Shown here one piece after another: positions 8,932-16,971 of a stretch of 64,000 bases of DNA. The position numbers were made by a program, and so were the translations under genes. The notes below the pieces were generated by a model. It was not told where the DNA came from and ran no database searches. It worked only from the letters and a program-made list of their open reading frames with translations. Source of the stretch: Bacteroidales bacterium (GTDB lineage Bacteria > Bacteroidota > Bacteroidia > Bacteroidales > UBA932); assembly GCA_017471045.1 (NCBI GenBank), contig JAFUWZ010000011.1:124001-188000 (forward strand), read 5' to 3'. Numbering within the stretch: position 1 is the stretch's first letter; every line of letters starts with the position of its first letter.

Positions 8932-9401
8932 TCGTGGTGATAGGGTTCTCCTTTGAGGATCGTAAAGGCGCGGTACAGTTGCTCTGCAAAAATCGTTCTC
9001 ACCATCTGGTGGGAGAAGGTCATCCGGGACAGGGACAGCTTGCCGTCCGCCCGGGCATAGACGGCGTCGGAAAAGCCGTAGGCGCCGCCGATGACGAAAA
9101 CCAGGTCGCGGCTGCTCCGGGAGAGTTTCTCCCCCAGCCAGGCAGAGAGTTCGACGGAACGGAATTCCCTGCCCCGTTCATCCAGCAGGATCAGTTCGTC
9201 GCCGTCCTTGATCCTTTTCAGGATCAACGCCCCTTCCCGGTCCTTGATCTGCCCCTGCGTCAGCGAGGAGGCATTGCGCAGCTCCGGGATTTCATCCAGG
9301 GTGAAAGGAATATAATGGGAAAGTCTGGACACATACAGATCCAGCCCCTCCCGCACCCAGTTCACATCGGTCTTACCGACGGTGATCAAAGAAATCTTCA
9401 T
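8928..9401 (-). CDS. rlmH: 23S rRNA pseudouridine-1915 N3-methyltransferase RlmH
   Basis: 157-aa SPOUT methyltransferase that uses SAM to methylate pseudouridine 1915 in 23S rRNA. Visible are MKISLITVGKTD, the knot region FVIGGAYGFSDAVYARADGKLSLSRMTFSHQMVR and the C-terminal EQLYRAFTILKGEPYHHE, all strongly conserved. I use the ATG at 9401 (normal length) over a TTG four codons upstream. The stop overlaps the NtrY-like start by 4 nt (ATGA type), so the kinase is probably translated by coupling. Confidence 0.97.
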   Translation of the reverse strand: MKISLITVGKTDVNWVREGLDLYVSRLSHYIPFTLDEIPELRNASSLTQGQIKDREGALILKRIKDGDELILLDERGREFRSVELSAWLGEKLSRSSRDLVFVIGGAYGFSDAVYARADGKLSLSRMTFSHQMVRTIFAEQLYRAFTILKGEPYHHE

Positions 9402-9410
9402 ACTTTCAAG

Positions 9411-9418
9411 CAAAGATA
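9411..9418 (-). promoter_or_regulatory. -7 promoter box for rlmH, very close to ATG
   Basis: On the minus strand TATCTTTG matches TAnnTTTG. Only 9 nt separate it from the rlmH ATG, so the transcript would have almost no 5' leader. The spacer to the divergent DUF4783 gene is short (57 nt between start codons), so promoters of the two genes overlap. Confidence 0.55.
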
Positions 9419-9458
9419 AGCAGGTGGCTTGATATTTGCAATCAAATCCTTACGCAGT

Positions 9459-9869
9459 ATGGAAAGAAGCCTCAAAATCATCGCCCTGTCCCTCGGCCTG
9501 CTGCTCGCTCTGCCGGGGATCGCCAGCGCCCAGAACGGAGAGTACGACGTCTTCGTACCTATCTCCAAATATATCTCGCAGGGGGATGCCGAGAGTTTTT
9601 CCGCCTGGTTTGCCGACAATCTGGACGTCAGCATCGGCTCCCGCTCCAACAATTGCAGCAAGAACCAGGCACGCCAGATCGTGAAGGGCTTTTTCGAGAA
9701 CAACCCGCCCCGCTCCTTCAGCATCTCCCACACGGCCGGCAAAGGCAACATGAAATACGCCATCGGCACGCTGAAAACCGGCGGCGAAACTTTCCTGCTC
9801 ACCCTCTTCGTCAACATCGACGGAGCCGGATACAAGATCCAGCACCTCAAGATCGAGACAATGCCCTAA
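9459..9869 (+). CDS. Secreted DUF4783-family protein
   Basis: 136-aa protein beginning at ATG 9459 with a clear signal peptide (MERSLKIIALSLGLLLALPGIASAQ, cleavage after SAQ). The mature NTF2-like body (YDVFVPISKYISQGDAESFSAWFADNLDVSI...YAIGTLKTGGETFLLTLFVN) matches the DUF4783 family known in Bacteroidetes, whose function is unknown. Its position next to rlmH is recurrent in the phylum as far as I recall. It is divergent from rlmH and lies upstream of the carAB promoter. Confidence 0.8.
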   Translation: MERSLKIIALSLGLLLALPGIASAQNGEYDVFVPISKYISQGDAESFSAWFADNLDVSIGSRSNNCSKNQARQIVKGFFENNPPRSFSISHTAGKGNMKYAIGTLKTGGETFLLTLFVNIDGAGYKIQHLKIETMP

Positions 9870-9873
9870 AAAA

Positions 9874-9906
9874 TTTGCGCGATCAGTTCAAAAAATTGTA
9901 TTTTTG
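9874..9906 (+). promoter_or_regulatory. Promoter of the carAB gene (-33 TTTG / -7 TATTTTTG)
   Basis: TTTG at 9874-9877 and TATTTTTG at 9899-9906 are 21 nt apart, a full match to the Bacteroidetes housekeeping promoter. Transcription should start near 9910, immediately before the leader hairpin at 9911. Confidence 0.7.
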
Positions 9907-9910
9907 TATC

Positions 9911-9938
9911 CCGGTCCTACCCAAGGGCCGGTTTTTTT
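9911..9938 (+). terminator. Terminator-like hairpin in the carAB 5' leader (candidate attenuator)
   Basis: CCGGTCC (9911-9917) pairs with GGGCCGG (9925-9931), including one G-U pair, around the 7-nt loop TACCCAA and is followed directly by seven T (9932-9938). This is a compact intrinsic terminator placed between the carAB promoter and the ATG at 9947. It could end read-through from the DUF4783 gene, or attenuate carAB at the very start of the transcript. Confidence 0.65.
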
Positions 9939-9946
9939 GTGCATCT

Positions 9947-12900
9947 ATGAGAGCGAACTTACTATTGGAAGACGGTTCCCGTTTCGAGGGAGAAGCCTTC
10001 GGCTACCCCGGGACCGTATCGGGGGAAGTGGTATTCAACACCGCGATGACCGGCTACCCCGAAAGCCTGACCGACCCGTCCTATGCGGGCCAGATCCTCG
10101 TCAACACTTTCCCCCTCATCGGCAACTACGGCGTACCCTCCCACCGGCAGGAAAGCGACGGGTTGGAGGAGCATTTCGAGGGCAGCCACATCTATGCCCG
10201 TGGCCTCGTCGTGGCGGATTACAGCCAGGCCTACAGCCACTGGGACGCCGAGGAAAGCCTGGATGCCTGGCTGAAGCGGGAAAGGATTCCGGCCCTGACC
10301 GGGATCGACACCCGTGCGCTGACCCGGCGGCTGAGGGAGCGGGGCGTGATGCGGGGATGGATCGTCCCGGCCGGCAAAGAAGCGGAAACCCTCCCGGCCG
10401 AGGATTATGACAAGATCAATTTTGTGTCGGAAGTCTCCTGCCGCCAGCCGATCGTTTACCACCCCTCCATCCCGTCTGCCCATCCCAAACGGGCCATCCT
10501 GGTGGACTGCGGCTGCAAATACAACATCATCCGCTGCCTGCTGGGCCGCGGGATCGAGGTGGTCCGGGTCCCTTGGGATTATGACTACTCGGAGATGGAG
10601 TTTGACGGGATCTTTCTCAGCAACGGGCCGGGCAATCCGGAAGAATGCGTCCCCACCGTCACGATCCTGCGGAAGATGATGGACCGGGGCTGGGAGGACG
10701 TCCGGGCAGGGCGCGCGCCCAAACCCATCATGGGCATCTGCCTGGGCAACCAACTGCTGGGCCTGGCCGCCGGAGCGTCCGTGCGCAAACTCAAATACGG
10801 CCACCGCGGCCACAACCAGCCCGTGCAACTGGTCGGGACGACGCGCTGCTTCATCACCAGCCAGAATCACGGCTACGCGCTGGATGAGCAGACGCTGCCC
10901 CAGGGATGGCGCCCGCTGCTGGTCAACATGAACGACGGCTCCAACGAAGGACTGGAGCACGAGTCGATGCCCTGGTTCTCAGTCCAGTTCCATCCGGAGG
11001 CCAACGGCGGTCCGCTGGACACGGAGTTCCTGTTCGACCGTTTCGCCGCCCTGATGGAAGAGACGGCTCCCGTCGGACAGGCACCCATCAGCGCCCATCT
11101 GCCTGAAGGCCCCCTGCCCGGGCTGCCCCGGGATGTCCGGAAAGTCCTCATCCTGGGCTCGGGCGCCCTGAAGATCGGTGAAGCCGGAGAGTTTGATTAC
11201 TCCGGATCTCAGGCGCTGAAGGCCCTGCGCGAAGAGGGCATCACCACGGTCCTGATCAACCCCAACATCGCCACCGTCCAGACCAGCGAGGGCGTGGCGG
11301 ACAAGATCTACTTCCTCCCCGTCACGCCGGACTTCGTGGAACGGGTCATCACCAAGGAACGGCCGGACGGGATCCTGCTCGCTTTCGGAGGCCAGACTGC
11401 GCTCAACTGCGGCATCGTCCTGTACCAGAGCGGAGTCCTGGAGCGCTACGGCGTCCGGGTACTCGGCACACCCGTCCAGACCATCATCGACACCGAAGAC
11501 CGGGAGAAGTTTGTGGAACGGCTCAACGAGATCGGCGTCCACACCATCCGGAGCGAAGCCTGCGAGACCGTCAAGGCCGTCCGGGAAGCTGCGGCGCGGC
11601 TGGGTTATCCGGTGATTCTCCGCTCCGCCTATGCGCTCGGCGGGCTGGGGTCCGGCTTCTGCGACGACGAGAAGCAGCTGCTCCGCCTGGCGGAGAAATC
11701 CTTCTCCTTCTCCCCGCAGGTCCTGGTCGAAAAAAGCCTGAAAGGCTGGAAGGAAATTGAATACGAAGTCGTCCGGGACAGCTACGACAACTGCATCACG
11801 GTCTGCAATATGGAGAATTTCGATCCGCTCGGCATCCATACCGGGGAAAGCATCGTCATCGCTCCTTCCCAGACCCTGACCAACCACGAATACCATTTCC
11901 TGCGGGAGCTCTCCATCCGCATCGTCCGGCATCTGGGAATCGTCGGCGAATGCAATGTCCAATACGCCTTTGATCCGGATTCGGAGGAATACCGGGTCAT
12001 CGAGGTCAATGCGCGCCTGAGCCGCTCCTCCGCCCTGGCATCCAAGGCGACCGGCTATCCGCTCGCATTCATCGCCGCCAAACTGGCTCTGGGCAAGGGT
12101 TTGTTCGAGCTGCGCAACAGCGTCACCCGGACGACCAGCGCCTTCTTCGAACCCGCGCTCGACTACGTGGTCTGCAAGATCCCGCGTTGGGATCTGGGCA
12201 AGTTCCACGGCGTGGACCGGGAGATCGGATCCAGCATGAAATCCGTCGGCGAAGTGATGGCGATCGGCCGCACCTTCGAGGAGGCTATCCAGAAAGGCCT
12301 GCGGATGATCGGGCAGGGCATGCACGGCTTCGTGATGAACCATCCGCTCCCCATCCGGGACCTGGACAAGGCGCTCAGCGAACCGACGGACGTGCGCATT
12401 TTCGCCATCAGCGAGGCGTTGCAGGCCGGCTACGGCATCCGCGAGATCCATGCGCTCACCCGGATCGACCCCTGGTTCCTGCGGAAGCTCCAGCACATCG
12501 TGGATATCGCCCGCGCGCTGGGTGGGAGGGGTCTCTCCGACATGCCCGCCTCGCTGCTGCGGCAGGCAAAGGTCTACGGGTTCTCGGATTTCCAGATCGC
12601 CCGGGCCCTCTCTACGCCAGGGACAGAGCTCAGCCTGACGGACATCCGCGCCTGGCGCAAGTCGCTGGGGATCGTGCCGGTGGTCAAGCAGATCGACACG
12701 CTCGCCGGCGAGTTCCCGGCCCGGACCAACTACCTGTACCTGACGTATCAGGGCACGGAGAGCGACCCGGTCCGGCCGGCGGAAGACAGCCGGAAGAGCG
12801 TCATCGTCCTCGGCTCCGGAGCCTACCGGATCGGCTCTTCCGTCGAGTTCGACTGGTGCTGCGTCCAGGCTCTGCACACCCTGCGCAAGCACGGGTACGG

Positions 12901-14341
12901 CAGCGTGCTGATCAACTACAACCCGGAGACCGTCTCGACCGACTACGACAACTGCGACCGGCTCTATTTCGACGAACTGACCTTCGAGCGCGTGATGGAC
13001 ATCGTCGAGCTGGAGCAGGGCGAAGGCGTGATCGTCTCGACCGGCGGCCAGATCCCCAACAACCTGGCGCTCAAGCTCTCCCGCTGCGGCGTGCGCCTGC
13101 TGGGCACGTCGGCCGAAGACATCGACCATGCGGAAGACCGCAAACAGTTCTCCGCCCTGCTGGATTCGCTGGACGTGGATCAGCCGGAATGGGGCGAACT
13201 GACTTCCCGCGACGACATCGACCGTTTCATCCGGCGGGTCGGATTCCCGGTGCTCGTCCGTCCTTCGTATGTCCTGTCCGGCGCAGCCATGAACGTCTGT
13301 TCCAATGAAGAGGAACTGGAGCGTTACCTCCAGCTGGCCGCGACCGTCTCGCAGGAGCATCCCGTCGTCGTCAGCCGCTTCATCGAGAACGCCAAGGAGA
13401 TCGAGTTCGATGCCGTGGCCAGGGACGGCGAAGTCATCGTCTACGCCATCAGCGAACATGTCGAGTTCGCCGGCGTCCACTCCGGGGACGCCACCATCCA
13501 GTTCCCGCCCCAGAAACTCTATGTCGAGACCGTCCGGCGCATCAAGCGCATCAGCCGCCGGATCGCGACCGCCCTGCATATCTCGGGTCCGTTCAACATC
13601 CAGTATCTCGCCAAAGACAACGAGATCAAGGTCATCGAGTGCAACCTGCGCGCGAGCCGCAGTTTCCCCTTTGTCAGCAAAGTACTCAAGATCAACCTGA
13701 TCGAGCTCGCGACGGAGGTCATGCTCGGCCTGGATCCCGCCCCGCCCTCCAAGGACCTGTTCGACCTGGATTATGTCGGCATCAAGGCCTCGCAGTTCTC
13801 CTTCAACCGGCTGCAGAAAGCCGATCCCGTCCTCGGCGTGGACATGGCCTCCACGGGCGAAGTCGGCTGCATCGGCGACGATGTCCCTTCCGCCATCCTC
13901 GCCTCCATGCTCTCCGTCGGCTACCGGGTCCCCCGGCAGAACATCCTCCTCTCGACCGGCACCGCCCTGCAGAAAGCGGGCATGCTGGAAGCCGCGCGCA
14001 CGCTCCATCGCCACGGATACCGCCTGTTCGCCACCGGCGGCACGTCCCGTTACCTCTCGGACAACGGCATCCCGAACACGCTGGTCCACTGGCCGAGCGA
14101 GCCCGAAGGGCAGCCCCAGGCCCTCGACCTGCTGCACCGGCGGGAGATCGACCTCGTCGTCAACATCCCCAAGGACCTGACGCCCCGCGAACTGTCCAAC
14201 GGCTACCAGATCCGCCGCGCCGCCATCGACCTCAATATCCCCCTGATCACCAATGCCCGGCTCGCTTCCGCCTTCATCACCGCCTTCTGCACGGTCCGCC
14301 CCGAAGACATCCCGATCCGGAGCTGGGACGAATTCGCCTGA
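9947..14341 (+). CDS. carAB: Carbamoyl-phosphate synthase, fused CarA-CarB
   Basis: 1464-aa single polypeptide. Residues 1-380 are the glutamine amidotransferase subunit: CarA N-terminal domain (MRANLLLEDGSRFEGEAFGYPG), then class I GATase with GICLGNQ (nucleophile Cys265) and VQFHPEA. A short linker (about 375-398) leads to the synthetase with two ATP-grasp halves (KVLILGSGALKIGEAGEFDYSG; SVIVLGSGAYRIGSSVEFDWCC) and a C-terminal MGS-like allosteric domain (HGYRLFATGGTSRYL). It makes carbamoyl phosphate from Gln, bicarbonate and ATP for pyrimidines and arginine. Most bacteria have separate subunits; the fusion resembles eukaryotic CPS. The frame is open upstream, but ATG 9947 begins the homology. 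Confidence 0.95.
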   Translation: MRANLLLEDGSRFEGEAFGYPGTVSGEVVFNTAMTGYPESLTDPSYAGQILVNTFPLIGNYGVPSHRQESDGLEEHFEGSHIYARGLVVADYSQAYSHWDAEESLDAWLKRERIPALTGIDTRALTRRLRERGVMRGWIVPAGKEAETLPAEDYDKINFVSEVSCRQPIVYHPSIPSAHPKRAILVDCGCKYNIIRCLLGRGIEVVRVPWDYDYSEMEFDGIFLSNGPGNPEECVPTVTILRKMMDRGWEDVRAGRAPKPIMGICLGNQLLGLAAGASVRKLKYGHRGHNQPVQLVGTTRCFITSQNHGYALDEQTLPQGWRPLLVNMNDGSNEGLEHESMPWFSVQFHPEANGGPLDTEFLFDRFAALMEETAPVGQAPISAHLPEGPLPGLPRDVRKVLILGSGALKIGEAGEFDYSGSQALKALREEGITTVLINPNIATVQTSEGVADKIYFLPVTPDFVERVITKERPDGILLAFGGQTALNCGIVLYQSGVLERYGVRVLGTPVQTIIDTEDREKFVERLNEIGVHTIRSEACETVKAVREAAARLGYPVILRSAYALGGLGSGFCDDEKQLLRLAEKSFSFSPQVLVEKSLKGWKEIEYEVVRDSYDNCITVCNMENFDPLGIHTGESIVIAPSQTLTNHEYHFLRELSIRIVRHLGIVGECNVQYAFDPDSEEYRVIEVNARLSRSSALASKATGYPLAFIAAKLALGKGLFELRNSVTRTTSAFFEPALDYVVCKIPRWDLGKFHGVDREIGSSMKSVGEVMAIGRTFEEAIQKGLRMIGQGMHGFVMNHPLPIRDLDKALSEPTDVRIFAISEALQAGYGIREIHALTRIDPWFLRKLQHIVDIARALGGRGLSDMPASLLRQAKVYGFSDFQIARALSTPGTELSLTDIRAWRKSLGIVPVVKQIDTLAGEFPARTNYLYLTYQGTESDPVRPAEDSRKSVIVLGSGAYRIGSSVEFDWCCVQALHTLRKHGYGSVLINYNPETVSTDYDNCDRLYFDELTFERVMDIVELEQGEGVIVSTGGQIPNNLALKLSRCGVRLLGTSAEDIDHAEDRKQFSALLDSLDVDQPEWGELTSRDDIDRFIRRVGFPVLVRPSYVLSGAAMNVCSNEEELERYLQLAATVSQEHPVVVSRFIENAKEIEFDAVARDGEVIVYAISEHVEFAGVHSGDATIQFPPQKLYVETVRRIKRISRRIATALHISGPFNIQYLAKDNEIKVIECNLRASRSFPFVSKVLKINLIELATEVMLGLDPAPPSKDLFDLDYVGIKASQFSFNRLQKADPVLGVDMASTGEVGCIGDDVPSAILASMLSVGYRVPRQNILLSTGTALQKAGMLEAARTLHRHGYRLFATGGTSRYLSDNGIPNTLVHWPSEPEGQPQALDLLHRREIDLVVNIPKDLTPRELSNGYQIRRAAIDLNIPLITNARLASAFITAFCTVRPEDIPIRSWDEFA

Positions 14342-14354
14342 TATCCTTCCGCCC

Positions 14355-14551
14355 TTGAACACCAAATATATCTTCATCACCGGATGCTGCTGCTCGGACG
14401 GACCGGCGAATATGACGTCATCCTGACGGAGATCGGCGTCCAGTTCCACCCGGAGTACAAGAGCACGCCGGAACGCCCGCACCCCTTGTTCAAAGGGCTG
14501 GTCGCAGCGGCCATCCGGCGCCGGGACGGGAAAGACAATTCAATTTTTTAA
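14355..14551 (+). pseudogene. pyrG: CTP synthase relic with two large internal deletions
   Basis: Three scraps of CTP synthase follow each other. The N-terminus [10 protein letters not shown] starts at TTG 14355; a middle piece [16 protein letters not shown] follows from about 14387; the C-terminus [18 protein letters not shown] runs from about 14438 to the TAA at 14551. Intact PyrG is about 535 aa; roughly 110 and 370 residues are missing between the pieces. The first scrap is out of frame with the other two, so no functional protein can result. It lies 13 nt after carAB, where an intact pyrG would make pathway sense. An assembly artefact is possible. Confidence 0.8.
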
Positions 14552-14558
14552 AAAATGC

Positions 14559-14589
14559 TTTGATTTTTTCCGGACCGGTGCTATCTTCG
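14559..14589 (+). promoter_or_regulatory. Promoter of the glutamine leader-glnN operon
   Basis: TTTG at 14559-14562 and TATCTTCG at 14582-14589 (one mismatch to TAnnTTTG) are separated by 19 nt. The start would fall near 14593, 30 nt before the leader-peptide ATG. Confidence 0.65.
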
Positions 14590-14622
14590 CAAAGAGAAAA
14601 CAAGTCATTCCTTATCCTGAAT

Positions 14623-14682
14623 ATGAATTTCGTTTTCAAGCAGCAGCAGTCTGGGATTACATCTGTCCAACCGGTCGGATAG
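14623..14682 (+). CDS. Glutamine-rich leader peptide (19 aa), putative attenuator ORF
   Basis: ATG 14623 to TAG 14680-14682 encodes MNFVFKQQQSGITSVQPVG. Three consecutive CAG codons (14641-14649) and a later CAA make 4 of 19 residues glutamine. The ORF lies between a good promoter and an intrinsic terminator, directly upstream of glutamine synthetase. This is the layout of classical leader-peptide attenuation (as in trp and his operons), with Gln as the sensed amino acid. That it is translated, and that it regulates, is inference. Confidence 0.65.
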   Translation: MNFVFKQQQSGITSVQPVG

Positions 14683-14720
14683 GATGAGGTTTGTATAGCA
14701 GATACGAAAGAGACCGGGAC
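14665..14720 (+). promoter_or_regulatory. Candidate antiterminator of the glnN leader
   Basis: CCGGTC (14671-14676), inside the last codons of the leader peptide, is the exact complement of GACCGG (14712-14717), part of the left terminator arm. GTC/GAC (14665-14667 with 14718-14720) extends the pairing across a 3-nt bulge. A ribosome stalled at the CAG triplet would leave CCGGTC free, so the antiterminator could form. A ribosome reaching the stop codon would cover it and let the terminator fold. Confidence 0.5.
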
Positions 14721-14746
14721 GGATGGACCGGCCTCTTTTCTTTTTT
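14706..14746 (+). terminator. Intrinsic terminator in the glnN leader
   Basis: GAAAGAGACCGG (14706-14717) pairs with CCGGCCTCTTTTC (14728-14740) with one A-C mismatch and a small slip in the A/T part, around a 10-nt loop. Six T follow at 14741-14746. It lies 32 nt before the glnN ATG at 14779. Confidence 0.75.
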
Positions 14747-14778
14747 GGATATTTCTAACCTTTTAAGATAAAACGGAC

Positions 14779-16965
14779 ATGAGCAAACTGAGATTCGATG
14801 TCGTGCAAGGTGCTTTCAAGAAGAAAGCCGTCGAAGTGGAAGCCCCCGCGCTGAGGCCCTCCCTGTATTTCGGGGACCTGGTCTTCAACCGGGAAAAGAT
14901 GCGCAAGTACCTGGACATCCGTACCTATGACGCACTGATCGACTGCATCGACAATGGCAAGCCGCTGGACATGGAGACGGCGGACAAAGTCGCGGACGGG
15001 ATGAAAACCTGGGCCCTCGGGCACGGCGTCACCCACATCACGCACTGGTTCCAGCCCCTGAATGACCTCACCGCCGAGAAACACGACTCCCTGCTGGAAT
15101 ACGACCAGAAAGGGGGCATGATCGAGGCCTTCAACGGCAAATCCCTGATCCAGCAGGAGCCGGATGCCTCTTCCTTCCCGAGCGGCGGCCTGCGGGCCAC
15201 CTTCGAAGCCCGGGGCTACACGGCCTGGGATCCCACCTCTCCCGTTTTCATCCAGGAAGACACGCTCTGCATCCCGACGGTCTTCTTCTCCTACACCGGC
15301 GAATCCCTGGACTACAAGACTCCGCTCAAGAAGGCCCTGAAGGCGGTCGGCGACGCGGCGCTGCCTATCTGCCAGCTTTTCGACCCGAAAGTCCGCAAGG
15401 TCTATTCCTACCTGGGCTGGGAGCAGGAGTATTTCCTTGTCGATGAGGACCTTTTCGCAGCGCGGCCCGACCTGATGCTGACCGGACGCACGCTGATGGG
15501 ACATGCCGCCTCCAAGAACCAGCAGCTGGACGACCACTATTTCGGTGCCATCCCGTCCCGCGTCGCCGCTTTCATGCGTGAGCTGGAGATCGAGGGCCAC
15601 AAACTCGGCATCCCGCTCAAGACCCGTCACAACGAGGTCGCTCCCAACCAGTTCGAGCTCGCGCCCGTGTACGGCGACGGCAACCTGGCCAACGACCAGA
15701 ACCTGATGATCATGAACACGATGAACAAGGTCGCCCGCAAGCACGGCTTCATCGTCCTGCTTCACGAAAAGCCTTTCGATGGCATCAACGGCTCGGGCAA
15801 GCACAACAACTGGTCGCTCGGCACGGACACCGGCACGCCGCTGCTCGCTCCCGGCAAGGATGCCATGGGCAACCTCCAGTTCGTCACTTTCTTCGTCAAC
15901 GTGCTCGCCGCCGTCCAGCGCCACAACGCCCTGCTGAAGGCGTCCATCGCTTCGGCCACCAACGCCCACCGGCTCGGCGCCAACGAGGCGCCCCCCGCCA
16001 TCGTCTCGGCTTTCCTGGGCCGGGCGATGACCGAAGCCCTGCACAAGCTGCTGGACTGCCCGTCCGACACGCCGATCGAGATCGCCGGCAAGACCGGCAA
16101 ATCCATCGGCATCGTGGAGATCCCGCAGGTCTTCATCGACAATACCGACCGCAACCGTACCTCGCCCTTCGCCTTCACCGGCAACCGTTTCGAGTTCCGT
16201 GCCGTCGGATCGAGCGCCAACTGCGCCGGTGCCATGACTGTCCTCAACGCGGCCGTCGCAGAGCAGCTGCTCCTGTTCAAGAAAGATCTGGACAAGGAGC
16301 TCTCGACCGGCAAGGACCTCAACATCGCGGTGATGGACACGCTCAAACCCATCATCCGGGAGATCCTGGATGTCATCTGTTTTGACGGCAACGGCTATAC
16401 GCCCGAATGGCAGCGCGAGGCTGCCCGCCGGGGCCTCGATACCGAGACCAGCGTGCCCGAGATGATCAAGGCCTTCACGGAGCCTTCGTCCGTCAGGCTG
16501 TTCACCTCCCTGGGCATCCATACCCGCAAGGAGCTGGAAGCCCGCAACGAAATCAAATGGGAGATCTACTCCAAGAAAATCCAGATCGAAGCCCGTGTGA
16601 TGGGCCGGATGGCCATCAACCACATCATCCCGGCCGCCCTGACCTACCAGAACCTCCTGCTGAAAAACGTATCCGTGATGAAAGACATCGATCCGGACGG
16701 GTATCGCTCCCAGGCGGCCGTCCCGCTCGAACTGATCGGCCGGATCTCCACGCTGGTGTCCGACATCCGCACCAAGGTGGAAGCCATGGTCGAGGCGCGC
16801 AAAAAGGCCAATGCCCTCCAGGACGAATACGAGAAGGCCCGCGCCTACCACGCCATCGCAGAGAGTCTCAACACCATCCGCAAGCCCATCGACAAACTCG
16901 AAGAGATCGTGGACGACAACCTCTGGCCGATGCCGAAATACCGTGAACTGCTTTTCATCAATTAG
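14779..16965 (+). CDS. glnN: Glutamine synthetase type III
   Basis: 728-aa GSIII enzyme (ATP-dependent Glu + NH3 to Gln), the large dodecameric type typical of Bacteroides. Conserved blocks include ITHWFQPLNDLTAEKHDS, GWEQEYFLVDEDLF, KTRHNEVAPNQFELAPVYG, HEKPFDGINGSGKHNNWS and NRTSPFAFTGNRFEFRAVGS. Length is normal for the family and it is intact. It is the first structural gene of glnN-dapF-(dapL relic)-purF-purA, with gaps of 6 nt or less up to purF and 17 nt before purA, all downstream of the glutamine leader. Confidence 0.96.
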   Translation: MSKLRFDVVQGAFKKKAVEVEAPALRPSLYFGDLVFNREKMRKYLDIRTYDALIDCIDNGKPLDMETADKVADGMKTWALGHGVTHITHWFQPLNDLTAEKHDSLLEYDQKGGMIEAFNGKSLIQQEPDASSFPSGGLRATFEARGYTAWDPTSPVFIQEDTLCIPTVFFSYTGESLDYKTPLKKALKAVGDAALPICQLFDPKVRKVYSYLGWEQEYFLVDEDLFAARPDLMLTGRTLMGHAASKNQQLDDHYFGAIPSRVAAFMRELEIEGHKLGIPLKTRHNEVAPNQFELAPVYGDGNLANDQNLMIMNTMNKVARKHGFIVLLHEKPFDGINGSGKHNNWSLGTDTGTPLLAPGKDAMGNLQFVTFFVNVLAAVQRHNALLKASIASATNAHRLGANEAPPAIVSAFLGRAMTEALHKLLDCPSDTPIEIAGKTGKSIGIVEIPQVFIDNTDRNRTSPFAFTGNRFEFRAVGSSANCAGAMTVLNAAVAEQLLLFKKDLDKELSTGKDLNIAVMDTLKPIIREILDVICFDGNGYTPEWQREAARRGLDTETSVPEMIKAFTEPSSVRLFTSLGIHTRKELEARNEIKWEIYSKKIQIEARVMGRMAINHIIPAALTYQNLLLKNVSVMKDIDPDGYRSQAAVPLELIGRISTLVSDIRTKVEAMVEARKKANALQDEYEKARAYHAIAESLNTIRKPIDKLEEIVDDNLWPMPKYRELLFIN

Positions 16966-16971
16966 TGGATT

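Noticed and set aside
5296..8940. Open frame of over 1200 codons on the plus strand opposite the sensor kinase
   Set aside because: It is antisense to a gene with clear HAMP, HisKA and HATPase motifs, has biased composition and no recognisable domain; a high-GC codon shadow.
9653..9946. Possible N-terminal extension of carAB by 98 codons
   Set aside because: The extension overlaps the DUF4783 gene in another frame, crosses the carAB promoter and terminator-like hairpin, and has no family similarity.
10979..14482. Long minus-strand open frame opposite carAB
   Set aside because: carAB has unambiguous motifs throughout; the antisense frame is rich in Asp, Gly and Arg as expected for the complement of GC-rich codons.
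14608..14683. Pairing of CCTTATCC with GGATAGG enclosing the glutamine leader ORF
   Set aside because: The helix is short and bulged, with more than 55 nt between arms; it could add to the switch but is not needed for the model.
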